DNA of 64,000 bases from JBEBVQ01 sp964527735 (lineage in GTDB: Bacteria > Bacteroidota > Bacteroidia > Chitinophagales > Chitinophagaceae). Positions 16,776 through 25,343 of the stretch are shown one piece after another; the stretch's first letter is position 1; each line of letters opens with the position of its first letter. The notes beneath the pieces are model-generated. The model had not been told where the DNA came from and did no database searches. It was given only the letters and a program-made list of their open reading frames with translations. A program made the translations under genes and the position numbers. The DNA lies in contig CAZGPG010000004.1 of NCBI GenBank assembly GCA_964527735.1, forward strand, positions 62,001 to 126,000, written 5' to 3'.

Positions 16776-19199
16776 TCAGCGTTTCAGCAAAGCGAAGTCA
16801 ATGACTTCATGCATTTCCTGTACATAGTGGAACCGCAGTCCTTTGACATACACTTTGTTGATCTCTTCCACATCTTTTTCATTCTGCCGGCACAGGATGA
16901 TGTCTTTGATACCTGCCCGTTTGGCAGCGAGCATTTTTTCCTTGATTCCCCCTACCGGTAATACTTGTCCACGCAGGGTGATCTCCCCGGTCATTGCGAG
17001 ATAGGGTCGTATTTTCCGGCCGGTGAAAGCGGAAGCCAGAGAAGTCAGCATTGTGATACCTGCGCTGGGACCGTCTTTGGGCACAGCTCCCTCCGGCACA
17101 TGGATATGGATATTGCTTTCATCAAATTTATCGGTCGGAATATGATATTCTGCAGCATGCGCTTTCAGGTAAGAAAGTGCGGTCGAGGCGCTTTCCTTCA
17201 TCACATTACCCAGATTGCCTGTAAGCGTAAGTGTGCCTTTCCCTTTCGACAGGCTGGTTTCAATAAAAAGTATATCGCCGCCTACATAAGTCCAGGCAAG
17301 GCCTACGGCGACACCGGGAGGATGCCCTTTGGTGTATATTTCATTATTATACCGGGGCTTGCCGAGCACGCGCTCAAGCTGCTCCGGCGTCACCTGGGGA
17401 GCAACGGTTTCATCCATCGCCACCTGTCTGGCGGTGTTCCGCATGATCGCGGCAAGATGACGGTCCAGTTCCCGGACGCCGGATTCGCGGGTATATTCCT
17501 GGATAGTGCGGTTGATGATCTTGTCCGGTATACGCAGACTAATCTTGCTCAACCCGTGCAATTCCTTTTGCTTGGGAATGAGATGACGCTTGGCTATCTC
17601 TGTTTTTTCTTCCATGGAGTAGCCGCTGAGCTGGATGATCTCAAGGCGGTCGCGCAGGGCCGGCTGAATTTCGCTCAGACTGTTGGCAGTAGCGATAAAC
17701 AGTACTTTGGAAAGGTCAAATTCAAGCTCCAGATAGTTATCATAAAACGTGCTGTTTTGCTCCGGGTCAAGCACTTCCAGCAGTGCTGAGCTGGGATCGC
17801 CGCGGAAGTCTTTCCCGATCTTGTCTATTTCATCCAGGATAAATACCGGATTAGCCGTTTTTATCTTGCGCAGCGACTGGATGATCCGGCCCGGCATCGC
17901 ACCGATATATGTCTTCCGGTGGCCGCGTATTTCACTTTCATCGTGCAGACCGCCAAGGCTCAGACGTACATACTTGCGTTGTATCGCGTGTGCAATACTC
18001 CTGCCAAGCGAGGTTTTACCAATACCCGGCGGGCCTACGAAGCAGAGGATCGGTGATTTCATATCACCCTTCAGCTTCAGCACGGCGAGGTATTCCAGAA
18101 TACGCTCCTTGATCTTGTCCATCCCGTAATGATCGCCATCGAGCACCTTCTGTGCCCGCTTCAGGTCATAACTGTCTTCTGTAAAGCTGGTCCAGGGGAG
18201 ATCCAGCATGAGATCAAGGTGATTATATATCACCGAATAATCGGGCGTGCTGGGATGCATGCGCTCCAGCTTTTCGATATTCTTCCGGAAAAGCTCCTTT
18301 GCCGCTTCCGGCCAGTTGATCCCTTCTGCACGTTTCTGCAGATCTTTTATCTCGCGTTCGTTGGGGTCTCCACCCAGCTCTTCACGGATGGATTTAAGCT
18401 GCTGCTGCAGGAAATATTCACGCTGCTGCTTGTCAATATCCGCACGTGTCTTGTTGGTGATCTCGTTTTTCAGCTCCACAAGCTGCAGCTCGCTTTGCAG
18501 CAGCTGGAGTAATCGTTCCGCACGTTTCTTTATATCATCTTCTTCAAGTAAAGACTGTTTATCGCCAATCTTTGCAGAGATATTGGCGGCAATAAAATGC
18601 AGCAGAAAAGACTGCTGCTCAATGTTGCGCAGCACAATGCTGGTCTCATGCGGCAGGTTGGGCGATTGCTGCAGTATTTTCTCCGAATAATCCTTGATGG
18701 ACGATACCAGTGCATCAAACTCGGTATCCAGCTTCGGGAAATGATCATCAAGATAAGTGACACGTGCGGTATAGAACGGGTCTTCCTGCATAAAGGCCTC
18801 CACCCGGAACCGGATACGGCCCATAATAAATACCGTAATGTTGCCGTCCGGCATTTTAATCTGCTTCACCACTTTGGCCAGTGTACCCACCGAATACATA
18901 TCCGCCGTTCCCGGGTCTTCCTGGTTGCTGTCCTTTTGTGTCAATACCCCGATCCATTTACCGCTTTTCTGTGCTTCGGTGATCGCCTTTACCGATTTCT
19001 CCCGCGCAACGGTTATGGGCAGCACTACATTGGGGAATAATACGGTATTACGAAGCGCAATGACAGGGATTTCTGACGGGAGCTGTTCTTTCTGCTGATC
19101 ATCCATCTCTTCTTCACCAAGCGGCACAATGGGCATAAATTCAATTTCCTGTTCAGGTTGGGCAATCAGCATATCAATCATTGAGTTCAATTCGGACAT
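16776..19199 (-). CDS. lon: ATP-dependent Lon protease
   Basis: 807 residues from the ATG at 19199 (MSELNSMIDMLIA). A longer frame begins at 19307, but a -7 box at 19265 lies inside it, so the shorter start is right. Lon degrades damaged and regulatory proteins in the cytoplasm. Order: N-terminal substrate domain (IPVIALRNTVLFPNVVLPI), coiled coil, AAA+ module with Walker A GPPGIGKTS near 388 and Walker B VFILDEIDKIG, then the protease domain with the Ser-Lys dyad: Ser near 710 in KDGPSAGI and Lys near 752 in VGGIKEK, 40-odd residues apart as in other Lon proteins. It is transcribed alone. Confidence 0.97.
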   Translation of the reverse strand: MSELNSMIDMLIAQPEQEIEFMPIVPLGEEEMDDQQKEQLPSEIPVIALRNTVLFPNVVLPITVAREKSVKAITEAQKSGKWIGVLTQKDSNQEDPGTADMYSVGTLAKVVKQIKMPDGNITVFIMGRIRFRVEAFMQEDPFYTARVTYLDDHFPKLDTEFDALVSSIKDYSEKILQQSPNLPHETSIVLRNIEQQSFLLHFIAANISAKIGDKQSLLEEDDIKKRAERLLQLLQSELQLVELKNEITNKTRADIDKQQREYFLQQQLKSIREELGGDPNEREIKDLQKRAEGINWPEAAKELFRKNIEKLERMHPSTPDYSVIYNHLDLMLDLPWTSFTEDSYDLKRAQKVLDGDHYGMDKIKERILEYLAVLKLKGDMKSPILCFVGPPGIGKTSLGRSIAHAIQRKYVRLSLGGLHDESEIRGHRKTYIGAMPGRIIQSLRKIKTANPVFILDEIDKIGKDFRGDPSSALLEVLDPEQNSTFYDNYLELEFDLSKVLFIATANSLSEIQPALRDRLEIIQLSGYSMEEKTEIAKRHLIPKQKELHGLSKISLRIPDKIINRTIQEYTRESGVRELDRHLAAIMRNTARQVAMDETVAPQVTPEQLERVLGKPRYNNEIYTKGHPPGVAVGLAWTYVGGDILFIETSLSKGKGTLTLTGNLGNVMKESASTALSYLKAHAAEYHIPTDKFDESNIHIHVPEGAVPKDGPSAGITMLTSLASAFTGRKIRPYLAMTGEITLRGQVLPVGGIKEKMLAAKRAGIKDIILCRQNEKDVEEINKVYVKGLRFHYVQEMHEVIDFALLKR

Positions 19200-19264
19200 T
19201 ATGGCAATGTTTCTTGTCTTAAAAAGAATATAAAGGTGGTCAAAATAAGGGGCAATCGCTATGC

Positions 19265-19272
19265 CAAAGATA
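19265..19272 (-). promoter_or_regulatory. -7 promoter box of lon
   Basis: Minus-strand TATCTTTG matches TAnnTTTG, 65 bp before the lon ATG at 19199. The -33 region is weak. Its position inside the longer possible reading frame decides the start codon. Confidence 0.5.
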
Positions 19273-19330
19273 GGTGGCCTGAAATTTTTACAGTCTACAT
19301 AATTCATATCTTTACATAAAATACCCTTTT

Positions 19331-20080
19331 ATGAATGTCAGACACCTGTGTATATTGTCGTTGTTTTGCTTATCATATTTCCCACAGGCATCTGCACAGG
19401 CAGACGAGCCGGCAGAAAAACCTACTCCCTACAACCGGCTGTATTGGGGCAGCAGCATGGATGGCGCCATTTTTTCAACGGCGCTGGTACAGCATACCGG
19501 ACGGGCAGAAAAATTAACCACATTGCGGTTTTCCTATATTGTAAATTTCGGATTTAATCTGAATTATGACTTTAATAAACATATAGGGTTAATGACCGGC
19601 GCTGGTATCAAGAATATCGGATTTATAGAAAAATTTGCAGACAGCACGGTGAAGCGCCGGGTATATGCCCTGGGCGTACCGCTGGGCATTAAGATAGGCA
19701 ATCTGCACAGGCGCAATTTTGTGTTCCTCGGCGGCGGAGTGGATGCACCGGTCAATTACCGGGAAAAAGGATTTATAAAACGGGGCGATAAGGACAAATT
19801 TAACGAATGGTTCAGTGAACGCACACCGGCATTTATGCCTTATGTTTTTGCCGGAGTGTCTGCCAGTCCGGGCGTTACACTTAAGCTGCAATACTATCCG
19901 GGGAATTTCATGAACCAGGATTATACCATGCCCGACCCAGACGGTACCGCCACGCTTATACGGCCTTACAGATCATATGAGCGCTCCAACCTCCTGATGC
20001 TCAGTATCGGGGTGGACCTGCATTACAACAAGCACCGCAGGCACGGCGATATACAAACACCGGCGGTGAAGAGCATGTAG
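19331..20080 (+). CDS. Putative outer-membrane beta-barrel protein
   Basis: 249 residues. Signal peptide at 1-22 (ILSLFCLSYFPQASA). The mature part has alternating hydrophobic/aromatic strands (LTTLRFSYIVNFGFNLNYDF, VYALGVPLGIKIGNL, NFVFLGGGVDAPVNY, VTLKLQYYPGNFMNQDYTM, LLMLSIGVDLHYNK), fitting a small PorT/OmpW-like barrel of 8-10 strands. No enzyme motif was seen. Divergent from lon (131 bp) and convergent with ctaA, so it is probably a single-gene unit. I cannot name the family more exactly. Confidence 0.7.
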   Translation: MNVRHLCILSLFCLSYFPQASAQADEPAEKPTPYNRLYWGSSMDGAIFSTALVQHTGRAEKLTTLRFSYIVNFGFNLNYDFNKHIGLMTGAGIKNIGFIEKFADSTVKRRVYALGVPLGIKIGNLHRRNFVFLGGGVDAPVNYREKGFIKRGDKDKFNEWFSERTPAFMPYVFAGVSASPGVTLKLQYYPGNFMNQDYTMPDPDGTATLIRPYRSYERSNLLMLSIGVDLHYNKHRRHGDIQTPAVKSM

Positions 20081-20110
20081 ATGATGCAAACGATCGTTTT
20101 TAATGTGGCA

Positions 20111-20154
20111 AATGTGTTGAATGTGATAAACACATTCGTCACATTTCACACATT
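20111..20154. repeat. Family A palindromic intergenic repeat (copy 3)
   Basis: Imperfect inverted repeat of the same AATGTGTTGAATGTG unit (20111-20125) with its complement CACATT-type units (20131-20154), between convergent genes. The TAA stop codon of ctaA (20153-20155, minus strand) lies at its edge. Confidence 0.7.
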
Positions 20155-21226
20155 ACCGCCTCCGTACCAGATACAAATTCAGCGTAAGCGACATCAGCAG
20201 GAACATAGCCACAAGCTGATGCGCTTCGGCAAATGATTCAAAAATGCCGAAACGGTCGCGGGCCATTTGCGGCGCCGTGAGCACGGTAAAAATACCCAGC
20301 AATACCTGCATGCTTACCAGGATGGCCGGCCATACCGCAGCTTTTTTTAGTAATGTATTACCGTTCTTTTTGGCGGAACGGTATAACCATACGGCTCCGT
20401 AGATGATCACAAAAAACAGGAGATAGGCAAGCGTACGGTGGATCAGCTGAACCATTAACGGATGATCAGTGATCACCTGTAGTCCCTGAAACGTGCGGCT
20501 GCCGTAGGAAACAGTATTTTCAACCAGCCATTCGCCGTTAATCGTAGGCCAGGTAGGCGCCGATGGCGCTGCCCTCAGGCCGGCCATAAATGCACCGTAT
20601 ATCAATTGCACCGTGAGCAGCACAACCGTAATGATGTTAAAACGCCATAACCCCGGATGTACCATATGTTCGCGCTCCGGCACGATTAGCCGTAACGCAA
20701 ACCACAGGTTATAACACAACAAAACAAGCGCAGCCATAAAATGTATGGAAAGCCGGATATGGCTCACGTACAGATCCGTATCATTGAGGCCGCTCTGCAC
20801 CATGATCCAGCCGATCGCCCCCTGCAAACCACCAAGGATAAACAAAATGATCAGCGGCACGATCATTTCCCGGTTGAAATATTTTTTCACCAGGAACCAG
20901 ATAAAGCCAATGGCAAAAACAACACCTATCAGGCGCCCCCACTGCCGGTGCATCCACTCCCAGAAATAGATCGCCTTAAAATCACCGAGCGTAAAATCAC
21001 TGTTCAGGTATTTGTATTGTGCAATCTGTTTGTATTTATCGAAAGCCTCATGCCAGTCCGCTTCATTGAGCGGCGGGATAGCGCCGAGTATCGGCTTCCA
21101 CTCCGTGATCGACAAACCGGAGCCAGTGAGCCTGGTAATACCGCCCAGCAGTATCTGCCCGATAATCATAAAAACACCTATCATCAGCCATACCGCAACC
21201 GCCCTTTTCTGATACGCTTCCACCAT
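20153..21226 (-). CDS. ctaA: Haem A synthase (CtaA/COX15)
   Basis: 357 residues from the ATG at 21226 (MVEAYQKRAVAVWLMIG); a TTG at 21247 lies within the promoter box and was rejected. A membrane protein of about eight helices that oxidises the C8 methyl of haem O to make haem A for cytochrome aa3 oxidases. Family motifs: GGITRLTGSGLSITEWKP, FWEWMHRQWGRLIG (haem-ligand His), LSIHFMAALVLLC, GAFMAGLRA, VQLIHRTLAYLLF and LGIFTVL. Length and motif order fit the COX15-like type of Bacteroidota. It has no oxidase genes nearby. Confidence 0.93.
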   Translation of the reverse strand: MVEAYQKRAVAVWLMIGVFMIIGQILLGGITRLTGSGLSITEWKPILGAIPPLNEADWHEAFDKYKQIAQYKYLNSDFTLGDFKAIYFWEWMHRQWGRLIGVVFAIGFIWFLVKKYFNREMIVPLIILFILGGLQGAIGWIMVQSGLNDTDLYVSHIRLSIHFMAALVLLCYNLWFALRLIVPEREHMVHPGLWRFNIITVVLLTVQLIYGAFMAGLRAAPSAPTWPTINGEWLVENTVSYGSRTFQGLQVITDHPLMVQLIHRTLAYLLFFVIIYGAVWLYRSAKKNGNTLLKKAAVWPAILVSMQVLLGIFTVLTAPQMARDRFGIFESFAEAHQLVAMFLLMSLTLNLYLVRRR

Positions 21227-21244
21227 GAGATATAAGTTTGCGTG

Positions 21245-21252
21245 CAAAAGTA
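21245..21252 (-). promoter_or_regulatory. -7 promoter box of ctaA
   Basis: Minus-strand TACTTTTG matches TAnnTTTG and ends 18 bp before the ATG at 21226. No clear -33 element was found. Confidence 0.45.
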
Positions 21253-21261
21253 CGGCGGTTT

Positions 21262-21351
21262 TAATTTGAAAATTTGAAAATGGGCCAATTTGAAAATTAG
21301 CCTTGTTATTGCAAGTATTCCCGTCATCTTCAAATTAGCTAATTGGCCAAA
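21262..21351. repeat. AT-rich intergenic repeat block (families B and C)
   Basis: Contains two units of ATTTGAAAA (family C), the arms GGCCAATTTGAAAATTAGCC (21283-21302) and, inverted, CAAATTAGCTAATTGGCC near 21331-21348, including one copy of ATTAGCTAAT (21334-21343). It fills the gap between the divergent genes ctaA and AMP nucleosidase. The same motifs recur at 24305-24379, 41901-41936 and 51362-51377. Confidence 0.65.
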
Positions 21352-21408
21352 AACTCCCGTCTAAACGGTATATTTGAAGTGAAAAGCAGCAACGCATAAG
21401 CCATACTG

Positions 21409-22179
21409 ATGAAAACAAAAGCCGAAATAGTAAAAAACTGGCTTCCCCGGTATACCGGTCAGCCGCTTGAGAGCTTCGGCGAGTACATTTTGCTGTGTAA
21501 TTTCAGCAATTATGTAAAGCTTTTTGCAGAGATCAACGGCGTTCCTGTAACGGGCCTGGACCGGCCCATGTCATGCGCTACCGCCGACGGTATCACGATC
21601 ATCAATTTCGGCATGGGCAGCCCCGGCGCGGCTACCATGATGGATCTGCTGTCTGCCATAAGCCCCAAAGCAGTATTGTTTCTAGGCAAATGCGGCGGTT
21701 TGAAAAAGAAAAACAAAGTAGGCGACCTGATACTGCCGATTGCGGCCATCCGCGGCGAAGGCACAAGTAATGATTACTTCCCTCCGGAGGTACCTGCACT
21801 CCCGGCATTCGCCCTACAGAAAGCCATCTCAACAACCATCAGGGATTACGAACGCGACTACTGGACCGGCACCGTCTATACGACCAACCGCCGTGTATGG
21901 GAGCATGATACCGCATTTAAAGAATATCTGCAGCGCATCCGTGTAATGGCCATTGATATGGAAACCGCAACCATCTTCTCTGCAGGCTTCCACAACCAGA
22001 TCCCGACAGGGGCGCTGCTGCTGGTTTCCGATCAGCCCATGACACCCGAAGGAGTAAAAACCGCTGTCAGCGACAAATCCGTCACCAGAAGATTTGTAGA
22101 GCCGCACCTGCGGATCGGTATCGATTCGCTCCGGCAATTGATCAATGACGGACTTACCGTAAAACATCTCCGCTTTTGA
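21409..22179 (+). CDS. amn: AMP nucleosidase
   Basis: 256 residues. Hydrolyses AMP to adenine and ribose 5-phosphate in the cytoplasm, linking adenylate pool control with purine salvage. It belongs to the nucleoside phosphorylase fold; visible are the nucleoside-phosphorylase-like glycine segment VLFLGKCGGLKKKNKVGDL, IAAIRGEGTSNDYFPPEVPA and the base/ribose site VMAIDMETATIFSAGF with the DMETA motif, then LLLVSDQPM. This short single-domain form, lacking the N-terminal regulatory domain of the enterobacterial enzyme, is the usual one in Bacteroidota. Its stop overlaps the TTG start of the ABC ATPase. Confidence 0.88.
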   Translation: MKTKAEIVKNWLPRYTGQPLESFGEYILLCNFSNYVKLFAEINGVPVTGLDRPMSCATADGITIINFGMGSPGAATMMDLLSAISPKAVLFLGKCGGLKKKNKVGDLILPIAAIRGEGTSNDYFPPEVPALPAFALQKAISTTIRDYERDYWTGTVYTTNRRVWEHDTAFKEYLQRIRVMAIDMETATIFSAGFHNQIPTGALLLVSDQPMTPEGVKTAVSDKSVTRRFVEPHLRIGIDSLRQLINDGLTVKHLRF

Positions 22180-23837
22180 AAAGCCCGGATCAAATACTTT
22201 CCGTTGACCATCTTGAAGTGTCTTTTGCCGGTACACACCCTTTTATTGCGGTCAGGGATATTTCTTTCAATCTCGGCAGGGGGAAAACCCTGGCTATTGT
22301 AGGAGAAAGCGGTTCGGGCAAATCCCTCACGGCACTGGCGCTGATGGGCTTGCAACCGCCTGCAGCCACTGTGTCCGGCGCTATACGTCTGGGCAGTCGC
22401 TCAGATCACAATCCGGTACGCGGAAAGGACATAGGCATGGTATTCCAGGAGCCGATGAGCGCCCTGAACCCTGTAATGAAGATCGGGAAACAATTGACGG
22501 AAAGTATACTTGCCCATCAGCATGTTTCCCGTAAAGCAGCCAAAGACCTTGCTTTGGAGTGGTTCTCCAAAGTGCAGCTGCCGGAACCTGAAAAGATGTA
22601 TCACCGTTTCCCCCACCAGGTATCCGGCGGGCAGAAGCAACGCGTGCTCATCGCAATGGCCATGTGCAACCATCCTGATGTACTGATCGCTGACGAACCG
22701 ACCACTGCACTCGATGTCACGGTGCAAAAAGAAATACTGCTGCTGATGAAACAGCTGCAGCAGGAATACCATACTGCCATCATCTTCATTACGCACGATC
22801 TGGCGCTGGCCCATACTACCGCCGATGATGTGCTTGTGATGTACCGGGGATCCATGATGGAATACGGGCCTGCCCGCAAAGTATTGTCCCAACCACAGCA
22901 TCCCTATACCAAAGCATTGCTTTTATGCCGGCCCACTGCAGAACAGGCAGGGCAGCGACTGCCGCTGGTATCTGATTTCTGGCAGCCGGAAGCACCGGCA
23001 ACTCCTGCAAAGAATACACCAACACCGGCAGTTCATATCTCACCGCAACAGGATGAAACATTACTCGAAACAAATAATCTGGAAGTCTGGTTTCCGGTAC
23101 AAACCAACTGGCTGGGACAGCCGGCAGCCTATTACAAAGCGGTAAATGACGTAAGCTTTACGTTAAAACGCGGAGAAGTAATGGGACTCGCCGGTGAATC
23201 CGGCTGCGGCAAAAGCACGCTCAGTCGTGCGTTGATGGGATTAACCACCATAACAGGCGGCACGGCGCGGTTTAAAACTTACGAACTGACAGATGCCGGG
23301 AGGGATACATGGATGCAAATCCGCCGCAGGATCCAGATGGTATTCCAGGATCCCTCATCTTCACTTAATCCACGCCTCACGATCGGCACAGCCATTACAG
23401 AACCATTGCGTGCACACGGGATACTCCCGTCTGCCGGCCTGAAGCAGGAAGCCCTGCGGTTGCTTGATCTGGTCGGGTTGCCCGCAACGGCATTTCACAA
23501 ATACCCCCACCAGTTTTCGGGAGGTCAGCGTCAGCGCATCGGTATTGCACGCGCACTGGCGCTGCGGCCTGAGTTGCTGATATGCGACGAATCGGTATCT
23601 GCCCTTGATGTGAGCATACAGGCACAGATACTCAATCTGCTGAAAGATCTGCAGCGGGAATTCGGGCTTACGTATCTGTTCATCTCACACGATCTGTCTG
23701 TAGTGCGCCACATCAGCGACCGGGTGATGATCATGCAGGCAGGCGCCATCGTGGAGTCGGGAACTACATCGGATGTTTTTGAACGTCCGCAGCATCCATA
23801 CACACAAAAATTGCTGAATGCCATACCGGAGCGCTGA
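22176..23837 (+). CDS. Fused peptide-type ABC transporter ATP-binding protein (two ATPase domains)
   Basis: 553 residues. The start is TTG at 22176, inside TTGA that also holds the stop of the preceding gene; no ATG exists before the first ATPase domain, so translational coupling is likely. Domain 1: Walker A GESGSGKS at 43-50, signature VSGGQKQRVLIAMAM, Walker B VLIADEPTTALD. Domain 2: Walker A GESGCGKS near 340, signature FSGGQRQRIGIARAL, Walker B LLICDESVSALD. Both carry the oligopeptide/dipeptide importer C-terminal extension (HPYTKALL, HPYTQKLLNAIP). It powers uptake of peptides or similar solutes from the inner face of the membrane, like YejF/GsiA. No permease or binding-protein gene is adjacent, so its partners must be encoded elsewhere. 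Confidence 0.93.
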   Translation: MKSPDQILSVDHLEVSFAGTHPFIAVRDISFNLGRGKTLAIVGESGSGKSLTALALMGLQPPAATVSGAIRLGSRSDHNPVRGKDIGMVFQEPMSALNPVMKIGKQLTESILAHQHVSRKAAKDLALEWFSKVQLPEPEKMYHRFPHQVSGGQKQRVLIAMAMCNHPDVLIADEPTTALDVTVQKEILLLMKQLQQEYHTAIIFITHDLALAHTTADDVLVMYRGSMMEYGPARKVLSQPQHPYTKALLLCRPTAEQAGQRLPLVSDFWQPEAPATPAKNTPTPAVHISPQQDETLLETNNLEVWFPVQTNWLGQPAAYYKAVNDVSFTLKRGEVMGLAGESGCGKSTLSRALMGLTTITGGTARFKTYELTDAGRDTWMQIRRRIQMVFQDPSSSLNPRLTIGTAITEPLRAHGILPSAGLKQEALRLLDLVGLPATAFHKYPHQFSGGQRQRIGIARALALRPELLICDESVSALDVSIQAQILNLLKDLQREFGLTYLFISHDLSVVRHISDRVMIMQAGAIVESGTTSDVFERPQHPYTQKLLNAIPER

Positions 23838-23894
23838 ACAAGCCCATGGTTTATTTCATGACTTATTTCAGTTTTTTTATACTCCTGATTGTGC

Positions 23895-23902
23895 TAACTT
23901 TG
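23895..23902 (+). promoter_or_regulatory. -7 promoter box of the copper-type cluster
   Basis: TAACTTTG, an exact TAnnTTTG match, ends 8 bp before the ATG at 23911. The -33 region is T-rich but lacks a clear TTG. It probably drives the small Cys protein and perhaps the genes downstream, with a leaderless or nearly leaderless mRNA. Confidence 0.5.
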
Positions 23903-23910
23903 TTTCCACG

Positions 23911-24297
23911 ATGCGCATCCTTGTATCCATAACACTAATGCTTAGCCTTGTTTACCAGTGTACGGTGCAGCTTGGCGTTATGGCATGGTACAATATAAAC
24001 AGGGATTACATTGCCAGCAACCTGTGCGAAAACAGGGACAAACCGCAAACAAAATGTAACGGACGCTGCCAGCTGAGCAAGCAGCTCGATAAAACAAGCG
24101 AAGGGCAGGATCATTCCACAGGTCAGCAATTGCCTTCCAAAAACCACAAAGCAGAAATCACAGATCTGCTCTTATTCGAGGAAATGAACCTGGTACTGCA
24201 CCATCCGGATGCAACGCCTCGTTCCTTTAACCCGGTTGTGCCTCATATGGTGGGGTATACACCAATAGCTTCCGTATTCCATCCGCCGGCCTGTTGA
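23911..24297 (+). CDS. Small Cys-containing membrane-anchored or secreted protein
   Basis: 128 residues from the ATG at 23911 (MRILVSITLMLSLVYQCTVQ). The longer frame from 23818 starts inside the preceding gene and was rejected. One N-terminal hydrophobic segment (signal peptide or anchor) is followed by a Cys-rich stretch with Cys39, Cys49 and Cys53 (NLCENRDKPQTKCNGRCQL), a His-containing middle (EGQDHSTG, LVLHHPDA), and a terminal Cys128. The spacing C-x9-C-x3-C near the membrane suggests a metal- or thiol-related role; together with the CDICGC protein, MbnP and the YHS protein downstream, copper handling is inferred. I recognise no named domain, so the function is unproven. Confidence 0.7.
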   Translation: MRILVSITLMLSLVYQCTVQLGVMAWYNINRDYIASNLCENRDKPQTKCNGRCQLSKQLDKTSEGQDHSTGQQLPSKNHKAEITDLLLFEEMNLVLHHPDATPRSFNPVVPHMVGYTPIASVFHPPAC

Positions 24298-24304
24298 TTG
24301 GCCA

Positions 24305-24379
24305 ATTAGCTAATGTGCTTATTAGCTAATTAAACATCGCGACAAACATTAGCTAATGCTGATTACCTTATTAGCTAAT
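24305..24379. repeat. Four copies of the palindrome ATTAGCTAAT
   Basis: The 10-bp palindrome ATTAGCTAAT occurs at 24305-24314, 24321-24330, 24348-24357 and 24370-24379, in both flanks of a short spacer (AAACATCGCGACAAAC), directly between the small Cys protein gene and the outer-membrane protein gene. One more copy lies at 21334. It is probably a family B intergenic repeat; an operator array is the alternative. Confidence 0.7.
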
Positions 24380-24405
24380 AATTCTTAACTGCTTAATTCC
24401 ATTGT

Positions 24406-25326
24406 ATGAAAAAATGGATAAGTGGCGCACTGCTGTTGCTTCTGACAGCATGGGGCGCTGCAGCCTGCGATATATGCGGATGCGCCGCAGGCGGAAGCTA
24501 TCTCGGCATCCTGCCGCAATACCGGAAACACTTCGCCGGGCTTCATTACAAATACCAGGAGTTTACCAGCACGCATCCTGCGGTAGCCGGAGAAACTGTA
24601 CCAGTGCAGTCGAAGGATTACTTCCAAAGCCTTACTGCCTGGGGACGCTTTTACCCGGCAGAACGGGTGCAGCTGTTTGCCTTTGTACCGTATCATTATA
24701 ACACGGTCATTGAGCCCGGACTCACCACCAATATGTCCGGCGTTGGCGATGTGCAGATACTGGCCAATTATATGCTGGTCAATAATGCCGACACCGGAAG
24801 TACCGGCTGGAAGCATACGTTGCTTGCCGGAGGCGGCATCAAGCTGCCCACAGGGAAGAACGGGTACACCAACAAAGAAGGTGTGATCCTTTCCAACATG
24901 CAGCCCGGTACCGGATCATGGGATTTTGTCGTCAATACCAATTATACGGTCCGCTATGCCAAATGGGGGATCAATACCGATGCTATGTTCCGCATCCCGA
25001 CGGTGAACCCACGCGATTACCGTTATGGCAACCGGTTTAGCAACGGCTACAGTATATTCTACTGGAACAATACCGGCAACATAAGCTGGTTGCCGCAGGC
25101 CGGTGTGCGCTACGAATGGTCGGCGCAGGATATGGAGAGCTACAAGTACCGGATCACCAATCCATACAGCGGTGGCTACCAGCTCTACGCCAACGCAGGC
25201 GCCAGTGTATATATCGGACCGGTGGCCGTTCAGGGGCTGATCAACCTCCCTGTCGGTGAACATTACGCCGGCGGATTAGTAAAAAGCCGTGGCCGGTTTG
25301 AGGCACAGGTACAATATTTATTTTAA
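24406..25326 (+). CDS. Outer-membrane transporter-like protein with CDICGC motif
   Basis: 306 residues. Signal peptide ending GAAA, directly followed by CDICGCAAGG (Cys21, Cys24, Cys26); because Cys21 follows AAA, lipid modification is also conceivable. The rest reads as a beta-barrel with amphipathic aromatic strands (GLHYKYQEF, VQLFAFVPYHYNTV, ILANYMLVN, LLAGGGIKLPTGKNGY, NTNYTVRYAKWGI, GVRYEWSAQ, VQGLINLPVGEHYAGG) ending in F, as barrels do. Proteins of this type often lie beside MbnP and MbnH-like peroxidase genes in Bacteroidota, which is also the order here. A role as outer-membrane channel or assembly partner in copper handling is inferred, not shown. Confidence 0.7.
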   Translation: MKKWISGALLLLLTAWGAAACDICGCAAGGSYLGILPQYRKHFAGLHYKYQEFTSTHPAVAGETVPVQSKDYFQSLTAWGRFYPAERVQLFAFVPYHYNTVIEPGLTTNMSGVGDVQILANYMLVNNADTGSTGWKHTLLAGGGIKLPTGKNGYTNKEGVILSNMQPGTGSWDFVVNTNYTVRYAKWGINTDAMFRIPTVNPRDYRYGNRFSNGYSIFYWNNTGNISWLPQAGVRYEWSAQDMESYKYRITNPYSGGYQLYANAGASVYIGPVAVQGLINLPVGEHYAGGLVKSRGRFEAQVQYLF

Positions 25327-25343
25327 TCAAAAAAATCACAACA

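Noticed and set aside
16965..17789. 274-codon open frame opposite lon
   Set aside because: Shadow of the lon protease domain; no independent motif or start signal.
24305..24379. CRISPR array
   Set aside because: The repeat unit is only 10 bp and palindromic, spacers vary from 6 to 17 bp, and no cas genes are present.
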